The notes beneath the pieces are model-generated. The model worked only from the letters and a program-made list of their open reading frames with translations. It was not told where the DNA came from and searched no databases. A stretch of DNA of 28,476 nt from Spirochaetaceae bacterium (GTDB lineage Bacteria; Spirochaetota; Spirochaetia; Treponematales; Breznakiellaceae), in assembly GCA_031256815.1 (NCBI GenBank), contig JAIRPU010000041.1, positions 1 through 28,476 on the forward strand, written 5' to 3'. Positions 15,878 through 22,472 of this stretch are shown here, in pieces. Position 1 is the stretch's first letter. Every line of letters begins with the position of its first letter. The translations under genes and the position numbers were made by a program.

Positions 15878-16281
15878 TAAACCACCCTAAGCGGATCTCT
15901 CGGAATACCAAGAACGCTTTCTATTTTACTCATAAGAACTTCTGTATCGAAAGGCTTGCGTATATAGCCTTTAAATCCTGCTTCAACTACCTGTTGAACA
16001 AAATTTTCTGTAGCCAAATGCGATGTAAAACAAATAGTTGGTATTTTTGCCAATTTTTCGTTTTTTTGCAGCTCTTTCATCACTACAAAACCAGACATTT
16101 CGGGCATTTCTATATCAAGAAGAATAAGGTCGGGCATTGAAGCTTCCAGAATTTTTAGCGCCATAACGCCGGATTTTGCAAGCAGAATATTGTATCTTTC
16201 TTCCAAAAGAGTTTTGAGCGTTCTTAAATTGAACGGCGTGTCGTCAACGACAAGTATCGTCTTCTTCTCATATTCAGTCAT
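15877..16281 (-). CDS. stand-alone CheY-like response regulator receiver domain
   Basis: The 134-residue protein is a single receiver domain with no output domain. The acidic pocket D13-D14 (VVDD), the phospho-acceptor D56 (LLDIEMPEMSG), the switch T86 (CFTSH) and K109 (RKPF) are all present. The TPFNLRTLKTLLE start is typical of receivers paired with hybrid histidine kinases. No kinase is encoded nearby. A good ribosome binding site (AGAGGTGG) precedes the ATG, and a promoter (TGGACA-N16-TATAAT) lies just upstream. Being the first gene of the operon and coupled to the symporter, it may regulate transport or take its signal from it; this is inference. Confidence 0.93.
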   Translation of the reverse strand: MTEYEKKTILVVDDTPFNLRTLKTLLEERYNILLAKSGVMALKILEASMPDLILLDIEMPEMSGFVVMKELQKNEKLAKIPTICFTSHLATENFVQQVVEAGFKGYIRKPFDTEVLMSKIESVLGIPRDPLRVV

Positions 16282-16299
16282 GCGACCACCTCTGGGTTG

Positions 16300-16327
16300 A
16301 TTATATCAATTTTTTTACAGTTGTCCA
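16300..16327 (-). promoter_or_regulatory. promoter of the response regulator-symporter-larC-sugar transferase operon
   Basis: On the minus strand TGGACA (16322-16327) and a perfect TATAAT (16300-16305) are separated by 16 nt. The predicted start is about 10-15 bases before the ribosome binding site of the response regulator gene. No other promoter is obvious before the three following genes. Confidence 0.75.
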
Positions 16328-16379
16328 GTACTTGTGTTGCAGTTTCGCAGAATTGACGATTGCGGCCATAAGCGAAGCC

Positions 16380-16560
16380 GACTCGCCCGCCGGCAGTCTA
16401 TGGCGGCGGTTTACCCACGCAGCCACACGCAACGCCCGCCTCAGTCGACAGCCCCAACCGCGCCTGCTTGCGGGGCGGCGCACGGCCCCACGCAACGCCC
16501 GCCTCAGTTGCCAGCCCCCAACCGCCTGCTTGCGGGACGGCGCACGGCCAGGCAAGGCGC
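16380..16560. repeat. GC-rich intergenic spacer with a 63-bp tandem repeat
   Basis: Two consecutive copies, 16427-16489 and 16490-16549, share ACGCAACGCCCGCCTCAGT, a CAGCCCC-AACCG core, CCTGCTTGCGGG and CGGCGCACGGCC. They differ by a few substitutions and small indels. The composition is far more GC-rich than flanking DNA. Short frames are open across it on both strands but show no ribosome binding site or recognisable protein. The 408-bp gap 16282-16689 otherwise holds only the two divergent promoters. Confidence 0.85.
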
Positions 16561-16572
16561 TTGCGTTCCATC

Positions 16573-16600
16573 TTGTAAAACATCATAAAAAAACTATAAT
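16573..16600 (+). promoter_or_regulatory. promoter of the secreted 223-residue protein gene
   Basis: TTGTAA (16573-16578) and a perfect TATAAT (16595-16600) are spaced by 16 nt, about 90 bp before the start codon. The resulting leader of some 80 nt is AT-rich and shows no clear structure. Confidence 0.5.
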
Positions 16601-16689
16601 AAAAAAGCTTTTGGGGCGGCAGAATACCTTTTAAAAAATGCGTATTATGAATCCGGCTCAGGAACAATTCAATTTCAAGGAGTTTAAAT

Positions 16690-17361
16690 ATGAAAAAATG
16701 GATATTGTTTGCATTTTTTGCTGTGCCGGCGGTTTTTACATCGGCACAAAGCGCGGGAACTTTGCAGGTTGCTTCAGGCGCGGTAGAACAGCTTGAAACC
16801 CTGCTGGATAAACCGGCCATGATAAAAGCGGCGGTGGCTTCACCGCTTGGGAAAAACTGGTTCAGGCTGGAAACAGACGCTCATGTTTTTACAACACAGG
16901 CAAACGCAAGGCAAATAGCGGCCGTACTTCTTGATGTGGAAAATCAGGAAAAATACTTTAACGGCAGAAAGAGCAAATTAACGGCAAAGCTTGTTTCCCG
17001 TTCAGGCAGCGGTTCGCTAATTGATTTTGTCTCAATTTCGGTGGCAGGGCCTATTCAGATTAAAACCCCCTACCGCGCCATGGTAACATCGCCGGTGCGA
17101 ACAGACAGCAAAATCGGCGTTGAGGTTAAACAGGATGCCGGCGACAGCGCAAAAAACAACGATATAAAAAATTTATTTGCTACGCGCTATGCGGAAGATG
17201 TCGTTATAGGCGGGAAGAAATATACATATATCCGTTTTTACACCATTGACGATGTAAACGCCAGCATACTTCCCGGCGCGCAAGGGGCGCTCGAAAGGAA
17301 TTCAGAACCAACAAATGTGGAAAATCTGAATATGGCAATTTCTGCCGGCAGGGGAAAGTAG
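16690..17361 (+). CDS. secreted (periplasmic) protein with possible START/SRPBCC-like fold
   Basis: The 223-residue protein starts with a clear signal peptide (MKKW, a hydrophobic core, cleavage probably near A19). The mature part contains a segment around residues 55-115 (NWFRLETDAHVF ... ARQIAAVLLDVENQEKYF) that follows the pattern of START/polyketide-cyclase-like proteins. In those proteins a cavity-lined beta sheet binds a hydrophobic ligand. This fold assignment is an inference from the pattern alone. The ATG has a strong AAGGAG site. After the stop, GTAGAC-N7-GTCTAC and a later T-run at about 17384 could form a weak terminator. The next gene, tRNA-Gly, has its own promoter. Function unknown. 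Confidence 0.8.
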   Translation: MKKWILFAFFAVPAVFTSAQSAGTLQVASGAVEQLETLLDKPAMIKAAVASPLGKNWFRLETDAHVFTTQANARQIAAVLLDVENQEKYFNGRKSKLTAKLVSRSGSGSLIDFVSISVAGPIQIKTPYRAMVTSPVRTDSKIGVEVKQDAGDSAKNNDIKNLFATRYAEDVVIGGKKYTYIRFYTIDDVNASILPGAQGALERNSEPTNVENLNMAISAGRGK

Positions 17362-17404
17362 ACACGGAACGTCTACCCGTCAGCCTTTTTTGGCAATAAA
17401 GGAC

Positions 17405-17433
17405 TTGACATTTTAATCGCCATTTTATATAAA
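17405..17433 (+). promoter_or_regulatory. promoter of tRNA-Gly and probably of tig-clpP-clpX
   Basis: TTGACA (17405-17410), a 17-nt spacer and TATAAA (17428-17433) form an almost ideal sigma-70 promoter, ending 10 bases before the tRNA. No separate promoter or terminator is evident in the 56 bases between the tRNA and tig, so it probably serves both. Confidence 0.85.
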
Positions 17434-17443
17434 AAAAGTTAGC

Positions 17444-17515
17444 GCGGGAATAGCTCAGTGGTAGAGCGCCACCTTGCCAAGGTGGATGTCGCGGGTCCGA
17501 CTCCCGTTTCCCGCT
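17444..17515 (+). tRNA. tRNA-Gly (anticodon GCC)
   Basis: A complete cloverleaf can be drawn: acceptor GCGGGAA/TTCCCGC, D-stem AGCTC/GAGC with AGTGGTA loop, anticodon stem CCACC/GGTGG with loop TTGCCAA, T-stem GCGGG/CCCGT. The discriminator is T and the CCA end is not encoded. The T-loop reads TCCGACT instead of the usual TTCGAAT, so the near-universal T55 (pseudouridine site) is C. The tRNA is the first element of the tig-clpP-clpX region. Confidence 0.94.
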
Positions 17516-17571
17516 TGTTACTAAATTCTTTCAACATCGAGGAATACCTCGAAAAAAAAACGGGGACTATT

Positions 17572-18924
17572 GTGGCAATCATCAAAGAAGTTGATAAAAC
17601 CGGAAATTCCGCGGCAAGTTTGACAATTTCACTTTCAAAAGACGAAGTTAAGTCAAACTACGACGCTTATTTAAAGGATATGTTAAAAGACCTCCAGCTT
17701 CCAGGCTTCAGGCGTGGAAAAGTGCCGCGCGAGGTGCTTGAGCGCAAAGCGGGTTCAGCGTTAAAAGATGACGTACTTGCCCGCTTGATAGGCGAAACAA
17801 GCCGTTCGATTTTTGAAAAAGAAGATTTTCCAAAAGAATTTTTACCGCTTCCCTTTGCCGACCCTGAACTTAAGGGCGAGCCGAAACTTGATTTGGAAAG
17901 CGATTTAGATTTTACGATTGTTTATGATATTAAACCGGTGTTTGATATTAAAAGCTGGGAAGGATTTACAATCGAAGTTGATAAAGCTTCAATTCAGGCC
18001 GATGATGTTCAACGTGAATTGGACGCAATAAGAGAGCGCAATGCCATAGTTCGCGACCGCGAAGAGGGCGAAAAATCGCAAAAAGGCGATGTAGTTACCG
18101 TTAATTTTGCCGAGATAGACGATAATGGCGGACTAATTCAGGCTACAAAACGGGAAGATTTTGTATTTGAAATTGGCTCCAAACGCAATTTTTATCAATT
18201 CGACGATGAAGTAACGGGAATGAAGGCCGGCGAAGAGCGCGATATAGAAAAATCATATCCGTCTGATTTTGAATTTAAGGATTTATCCGGAAAAACAAAA
18301 AAAATCCGCGTAAAAGTTACTGCCGTAAAAAGAAAAGAAGTCCCTGCACTGGATGATGAGTTTGCCCAGGATGTAGACGAAAAATTCAGTACGCTTAACG
18401 ACCTAAAAAAAGATGTACGCGAAAAAATGCAAATTCAGCTTGACGAGCGCCTTTTTGCGCTTAGAAACGAGGCAATCATAAAAAAAATAGCGGAAGATTC
18501 ACCATTTGAACTTCCAAAGACGCTTGTGGATTACGAACTTGCGGAAAGCATTTATAAAATGACAGGGCATTTCCCACAGGAAGGGTTTAGGCGGATTCTT
18601 GAACAGAATTCCAATTTTGCTGAAATGATGCGTCCAAAAGCCGAATTGGCGGTTCGTCTTAGGCTGATAATAGAAAAATTGATGGAGAAAATAAATATTG
18701 AAGTTAACGGCGAAGAACTTGAAGCGGAATTCAAGCTTTACGCGGAGCGTTCATCGGAGAGCATAGAAAAAGTTAAAGATTATTTTTCCGAAAAGCCGGA
18801 AGCGCGCGAAAGCATTGAACGCGCAATTAAAGAACGTAAGTTATTTGAATTTTTAGCCTCGAAAAACACAATAAAAACTGGAAAAAAGGTGCGATATGTG
18901 GACTTATTCCCCAATATTGCGTAA
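17572..18924 (+). CDS. tig: trigger factor (ribosome-associated chaperone/PPIase)
   Basis: The 450-residue protein has the usual trigger factor layout. An N-terminal ribosome-binding domain carries the GFRRGKVP signature (45-52) that contacts ribosomal protein uL23. A FKBP-type PPIase domain spans about residues 155-245 (KGDVVTVNFAEIDDNG). The helical C-terminal chaperone domain follows. The frame is open upstream through the tRNA, but GTG at 17572 is preferred: it has GGGGA 7 nt before it and gives an N-terminus (MAIIKEVDKTG) aligned with other treponemal trigger factors. A small palindrome, TCGAGG-AATA-CCTCGA (17537-17552), lies just before the start. It is followed after 8 nt by clpP and then clpX, a conserved bacterial order that links folding of nascent chains with proteolysis. 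Confidence 0.95.
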   Translation: MAIIKEVDKTGNSAASLTISLSKDEVKSNYDAYLKDMLKDLQLPGFRRGKVPREVLERKAGSALKDDVLARLIGETSRSIFEKEDFPKEFLPLPFADPELKGEPKLDLESDLDFTIVYDIKPVFDIKSWEGFTIEVDKASIQADDVQRELDAIRERNAIVRDREEGEKSQKGDVVTVNFAEIDDNGGLIQATKREDFVFEIGSKRNFYQFDDEVTGMKAGEERDIEKSYPSDFEFKDLSGKTKKIRVKVTAVKRKEVPALDDEFAQDVDEKFSTLNDLKKDVREKMQIQLDERLFALRNEAIIKKIAEDSPFELPKTLVDYELAESIYKMTGHFPQEGFRRILEQNSNFAEMMRPKAELAVRLRLIIEKLMEKINIEVNGEELEAEFKLYAERSSESIEKVKDYFSEKPEARESIERAIKERKLFEFLASKNTIKTGKKVRYVDLFPNIA

Positions 18925-18932
18925 ACTGAAGT

Positions 18933-19547
18933 ATGCAAGAACAAATGAATAACCTTGTACCCATAGTGGTTGAACAAACGGGAATGGGAGAGCGTTCCTA
19001 TGACATTTATTCCCGTTTGCTTAAAGACCGCATTGTCTTTTTGGATGGCGAGATAAACGAGCTTAGCGCCGACCTTATTGTAGCGCAGCTTTTATTTTTA
19101 GACGGACAGGACACAGAAAAAGACATAAGCCTGTATATTAACTCTCCAGGCGGAACTGTAATGGCAGGACTTGCCATTTACGATACTATGCAATATGTAA
19201 AAGCTGATGTGCAGACAATTTGTGTCGGTCAGGCGGCGAGTATGGCGGCATTGATTCTTACCGCCGGAGCAAAGGGTAAACGAATGGTACTGCCTTCGTC
19301 CAGGGTGCTTATACATCAACCCTGGGGAGGGGCGCAGGGGCAGGCGAGGGACATAGGTATTCAGGCAAAAGAAATCTTGCGCTTAAAAAAACTCACTATT
19401 GAATATTTTGCGTTGCACACCGGCAAATCGCCGGACGAAATCGCAAAAGATATGGAACGGGACTTTTATATGCCGGCGAAAGCGGCATGTGATTACGGCA
19501 TTGCCGATAAAGTCCTTTTTCGTAACGAAAAAGAAAAAAAGTCGTAA
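18933..19547 (+). CDS. clpP: ATP-dependent Clp protease proteolytic subunit
   Basis: The 204-residue serine peptidase has the catalytic triad S103 (GQAASMAA), H128 (LIHQPWGG) and D177 (MERDFYM). The usual SMG after the serine is SMA here, a conservative change. The oligomerisation and substrate motifs YINSPGGTVMAGLAIYD and AKEILRLKK are standard. ClpP forms a tetradecameric chamber fed by ClpX, encoded immediately downstream. ATG at 18933 has only a weak GAAG upstream; ATG at 18945 (MNNLVP) is an alternative start, and residues before it would be part of the short propeptide. The gene lies 8 nt after tig. Confidence 0.96.
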   Translation: MQEQMNNLVPIVVEQTGMGERSYDIYSRLLKDRIVFLDGEINELSADLIVAQLLFLDGQDTEKDISLYINSPGGTVMAGLAIYDTMQYVKADVQTICVGQAASMAALILTAGAKGKRMVLPSSRVLIHQPWGGAQGQARDIGIQAKEILRLKKLTIEYFALHTGKSPDEIAKDMERDFYMPAKAACDYGIADKVLFRNEKEKKS

Positions 19548-19557
19548 GGAGGCTGGT

Positions 19558-20814
19558 ATGGCAAAATTTAGAAGTGGAGCGTCAAACTTCGACAGGGCGT
19601 GTTCGTTCTGCGGGAAACCTGGCGATATGGTAAGAAAGCTTATAGCCGGGCCGGAGGGGATTTTTATCTGTAATGAGTGTATCGAAGTCTGTCAAAAAAT
19701 CATTTTAGACGAAGAACACGAGATTACAGCGCAGTTTACACAGGATATTCCACGTCCTGTAGAGATAAAAGAGTATCTTGACCAGTTTGTTATTGGTCAG
19801 GAAACAGCAAAAAAAGCGCTTTCTGTTGCGGTTTATAATCACTATAAGCGGATAGCGAATCCTCAGCTTAATCCAAACGATGTAGAAATCGAAAAATCGA
19901 ATGTGCTGCTTATCGGCCCTACCGGCACAGGCAAAACACTGCTTGCAAAAACGCTTGCCCGTAAATTAAAAGTACCGTTTGCGATTGTAGACGCCACCAC
20001 TCTTACAGAAGCGGGTTATGTCGGCGAAGACGTAGAAAATATACTGTTAAAACTCATTCAAAATGCAAACGGAAATATTGCCGCCGCAGAAAGAGGCATT
20101 GTGTATATAGACGAAATCGATAAAATCGGGCGCAAGGGCGAAAATGTTTCTATTACCCGTGATGTTTCCGGCGAAGGCGTGCAGCAGGCGCTTTTAAAGA
20201 TTATCGAAGGAACAGTAGCCTCTGTGCCGCCTCAGGGTGGACGAAAGCATCCCAATCAGGAGCTTTTGAGAATAAACACGCAAAACATTCTTTTTATTTG
20301 CGGCGGAGCGTTTGTTGGCCTTGATAAATACATTGAACGGCGAATTGTAAATCATGCAATGGGTTTTGGAGCGGAGTATCAGCAAAAAAAAGACCGCAGC
20401 ATGAAGGAGCTTTTCGACAATATTCATCCGGACGACCTTATAAAATACGGTATGATTCCAGAATTTATTGGCCGTTTACCAATTACGGTTTGTCTTGACG
20501 AGCTAAAAATTGACGACTTAAAACGTATTATAACCGAGCCTAAAAACGCCATAATAAAGCAGTACCGTTCATCTATGGCTTACGATAACGTAGACCTTGA
20601 ATTTACCGATGATGCCGTAAACGCGATTGCAGAGCTGGCCATTAAACAAAAAACCGGCGCGCGCGGATTACGGGCAATTGTAGAACGGCAGATGACAGAC
20701 ATCATGTATGAAATACCTTCCATGTCTGGATTTAAAAGGGTCGTTGTTACCAAGGATTCCATAGAAAAATGCCGGCGTCCGGAAATTTACGAAAAACTAG
20801 CCAAATCGGCTTAA
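19558..20814 (+). CDS. clpX: ATP-dependent Clp protease ATP-binding subunit ClpX
   Basis: The 418-residue AAA+ unfoldase has the N-terminal zinc-binding domain (C15, C18, C38, C41), Walker A GPTGTGKT (K126), Walker B VYIDEIDKIG, and the pore and sensor regions, including GARGLRAIVE with the sensor-2 arginine. An IGF-type loop is expected for ClpP docking. The start is set by GGAGG seven nt before ATG 19558, even though the frame stays open upstream inside clpP. Length is normal for the family. It forms one unit with tig and clpP. Its last 18 nt overlap the convergent fumarase beta-subunit gene. Confidence 0.97.
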   Translation: MAKFRSGASNFDRACSFCGKPGDMVRKLIAGPEGIFICNECIEVCQKIILDEEHEITAQFTQDIPRPVEIKEYLDQFVIGQETAKKALSVAVYNHYKRIANPQLNPNDVEIEKSNVLLIGPTGTGKTLLAKTLARKLKVPFAIVDATTLTEAGYVGEDVENILLKLIQNANGNIAAAERGIVYIDEIDKIGRKGENVSITRDVSGEGVQQALLKIIEGTVASVPPQGGRKHPNQELLRINTQNILFICGGAFVGLDKYIERRIVNHAMGFGAEYQQKKDRSMKELFDNIHPDDLIKYGMIPEFIGRLPITVCLDELKIDDLKRIITEPKNAIIKQYRSSMAYDNVDLEFTDDAVNAIAELAIKQKTGARGLRAIVERQMTDIMYEIPSMSGFKRVVVTKDSIEKCRRPEIYEKLAKSA

Positions 20815-21360
20815 AAGATAGTTTTTAGGCCCTAAAACATAGAGATTGTTTCCAAGGCTGTCTATTAATGCTGTGGTTGGAAATTTTTCAACCTTCAGCT
20901 TAAAGACAGCTTCTGCCCCCAAATCGTCGAAGGCCGCTACCTCAATTTTTTTTACGCAGGCGGCCAGTAATGCGCCGGCCCCGCCTATTGCGCCCAGATA
21001 AACCGCGCCTGCAGATTTTATCGCTTCTATTACAGCGGGCGAGCGGTTCCCTTTCCCTATCATTGCGCGTAATCCCAAAGAAAGCAGGCGCGGAGTATAA
21101 ACGTCCATTCTGCCGCTTGTCGTAGGCCCTATGGAACCGCATAGTTCGCCCGGAGGCGCGGGACTTGGGCCTGTATAATAAATTACGCTGTTTTCTACAG
21201 GAAACGGCAAAGGCAGGCCGGCGTCAAGCATTTCGATAAATCTTTTGTGAGCGGCGTCCCGCGCCGTATACAGTTCGCCGGAAAGCAAAACCGCATCGCC
21301 TGCACGAATTATTTCCGTCTGTTCACGCCTTAAAGGGAGCATAAAATTATGTGTATTCAA
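20797..21360 (-). CDS. class I (Fe-S) fumarate hydratase / tartrate dehydratase beta subunit
   Basis: The 187-residue protein corresponds to the C-terminal/beta part of iron-sulphur fumarases. It shows LPLRREQTEIIRAGD, LSGELYTARDAAHKRF, the substrate loop GPTTSGRMDVYTP, MIGKGNRS and a late AIGGAGALLA segment. Start choice: the frame is open to ATG 21411, but a -10 box TATAAT lies downstream of that ATG, and TTG at 21360 has AAGGA six nt before it and gives the normal beta-subunit length. The alpha subunit, which holds the iron-sulphur cluster, is not adjacent and not in the window. The enzyme would act on fumarate/malate or a related diacid, as a complex with an alpha subunit encoded elsewhere. 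It converges on clpX with an 18-nt overlap. Confidence 0.88.
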   Translation of the reverse strand: MNTHNFMLPLRREQTEIIRAGDAVLLSGELYTARDAAHKRFIEMLDAGLPLPFPVENSVIYYTGPSPAPPGELCGSIGPTTSGRMDVYTPRLLSLGLRAMIGKGNRSPAVIEAIKSAGAVYLGAIGGAGALLAACVKKIEVAAFDDLGAEAVFKLKVEKFPTTALIDSLGNNLYVLGPKNYLLSRFG

Positions 21361-21399
21361 CGCGGTTCCTTTTGCAAAGCTAAGAAAAACAACTTTAAA

Positions 21400-21428
21400 A
21401 TTATATACCATTCCAGGACATATTTAAA
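21400..21428 (-). promoter_or_regulatory. candidate promoter of the fumarase beta-subunit gene
   Basis: On the minus strand a perfect TATAAT (21400-21405) follows TTTAAA (21423-21428) after 17 nt; the -35 is poor. Transcription would begin near 21393, inside the upstream part of the frame, which supports the TTG start at 21360. Confidence 0.45.
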
Positions 21429-21526
21429 GGTATTTTAACGCATTTTTTGTGGTTTTTAGGTTAGTTCAGTCCCGTGTTCAGCCGGCTCCTGCGGCCGTAA
21501 AACAGCAGTCCGCCAGATTCGCGCTA

Positions 21527-21555
21527 TTGAATAAGCGGAAAGCAGTGTATATACT
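21527..21555 (+). promoter_or_regulatory. promoter of the RecA/KaiC-like ATPase gene
   Basis: TTGAAT (21527-21532), a 17-nt spacer and TATACT (21550-21555) form a good sigma-70 match. It is followed by a strong GGGGAGG site and GTG start at 21587. It may also feed the tRNA-Thr gene 9 nt after the ATPase stop. Confidence 0.6.
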
Positions 21556-21586
21556 ATATTAAATAAAAATTAGCGGGGAGGATCGG

Positions 21587-22279
21587 GTGATTAAAGATGA
21601 ATTAATACAACGAAGTCCGGTACGGGCTTTTGAAAAAGCTATTTCCGGCGGTCTTAGCGCAGGCGAACTTGGCATTATTTGCTCGCCGCCTGGCATGGGC
21701 AAAACTTCGGTGCTTGTGCAAATTGCGCTGGATAAACTTTTGCAGGGGAAAAAAATAATTCATATTTCGTTTACAAAACATACTGATTATGTGCTTGTTT
21801 GGTATGAAAATATTTTTAATGAATTTATAAAAAAGAAGAATGTTGGCAATGAGCGTGAGTTAAAAGAAGAACTTGACCGCAATCGTATTCTGCTTAAATT
21901 TAATCAGGAAGGCGTAACAAGCGATGTTATTCGTTCCAGCCTTAAGGCGATGATTGTAGACGGCGGGTTTAAAGCCGATGCTATTATCATTGATGGTTTT
22001 GATTTTTCCATTGCAAGCCAGGAGCGTATTTCTACGTTTAAAGAATTTATCCGTGAGCTTGGAATTAGCGTTTGGTACAGCTGTTCTGTTCAGAATGATT
22101 ATGACAAGAATCGTGTTCCAAATGTTATTAAAGAATTTGAAAACTGTGTTGATGTGGTAATAGTTTTGGAGCCGAAACCTGATCATGTTGGGTTTTATGT
22201 TACAAAAAACAGAACCAAATATGTAAACGTAACAGAACCGCTGCGGCTTGACCCTAAAACGCTTTTAATGCTGGAATAG
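21587..22279 (+). CDS. RecA/KaiC-superfamily P-loop ATPase of unknown role
   Basis: The 230-residue protein has a Walker A motif, CSPPGMGKTS (K39), preceded by GGLSAGELGII, the usual lead-in of RecA/DnaB/KaiC-type ATPases. A Walker B-like strand, DAIIIDGFDF, lies near residue 130. Later strands (ISVWYSCSV, VDVVIVLEP) fit the RecA core. No DNA-binding or lid domain is visible, and the protein is about the size of a single KaiC lobe. The family in this form is found as a lone gene in several bacteria and has no proven role that I can name. The GTG start has GGGGAGG six nt upstream. The gene ends 9 nt before tRNA-Thr. Confidence 0.8.
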   Translation: MIKDELIQRSPVRAFEKAISGGLSAGELGIICSPPGMGKTSVLVQIALDKLLQGKKIIHISFTKHTDYVLVWYENIFNEFIKKKNVGNERELKEELDRNRILLKFNQEGVTSDVIRSSLKAMIVDGGFKADAIIIDGFDFSIASQERISTFKEFIRELGISVWYSCSVQNDYDKNRVPNVIKEFENCVDVVIVLEPKPDHVGFYVTKNRTKYVNVTEPLRLDPKTLLMLE

Positions 22280-22288
22280 TTTGATAAT

Positions 22289-22361
22289 GCCAAGGTGGCT
22301 CAGTTGGCAGAGCGGCGCACTCGTAATGCGCAGGTCCGGGGTTCGATTCCCCGTCTTGGCT
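22289..22361 (+). tRNA. tRNA-Thr (anticodon CGT)
   Basis: The cloverleaf is complete: acceptor GCCAAGG/TCTTGGC (one G-T pair), D-stem GCTC/GAGC, anticodon stem GCGCA/TGCGC with loop CTCGTAA, T-arm CGGGG-TTCGATT-CCCCG. The discriminator is T and CCA is not encoded. It lies 9 nt after the ATPase gene. The last 18 bases recur 71 bp downstream. Confidence 0.96.
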
Positions 22362-22414
22362 GAATTGATTTGTATACAAAGAACGCGGGGAAAAGGACGC
22401 CGGCGACTGACAGG

Positions 22415-22432
22415 CGATTCCCCGTCTTGGCT
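22415..22432 (+). repeat. 18-bp direct repeat of the tRNA-Thr 3' end
   Basis: The 18 bases at 22344-22361 (T-loop, T-stem and 3' acceptor strand of tRNA-Thr) are repeated exactly at 22415-22432. Exact duplication of a tRNA 3' end is the usual trace of site-specific integration at a tRNA, or of a decayed tandem tRNA. Only 53 bp lie between the copies, and they contain no gene. The repeat also pairs with CGGGGAA at about 22386-22392 to form a hairpin before a T-run at 22440-22447, so it may instead work as a terminator. Confidence 0.8.
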
Positions 22433-22472
22433 AAAATTGGTTTTTTTATAGAAGAGTGCGGAAGGAAAGGTT

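Noticed and set aside
16332..16634. Overlapping open frames of 84-100 codons in the GC-rich repeat spacer
   Set aside because: Frames are open on both strands because of high GC; products are Arg/Ala/Pro-rich with no family features and no start signals.
17537..17552. Palindrome before tig as a terminator for tRNA-Gly
   Set aside because: It is followed by an A-run, not a T-run, on the plus strand, so it does not fit a factor-independent terminator.
17458..17571. Upstream extension of the trigger factor frame
   Set aside because: It runs through the tRNA-Gly gene; GTG 17572 has a ribosome binding site and the normal N-terminus.
19399..19557. Upstream extension of the clpX frame inside clpP
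   Set aside because: ATG 19558 has a strong GGAGG and begins the conserved ClpX N-terminus.
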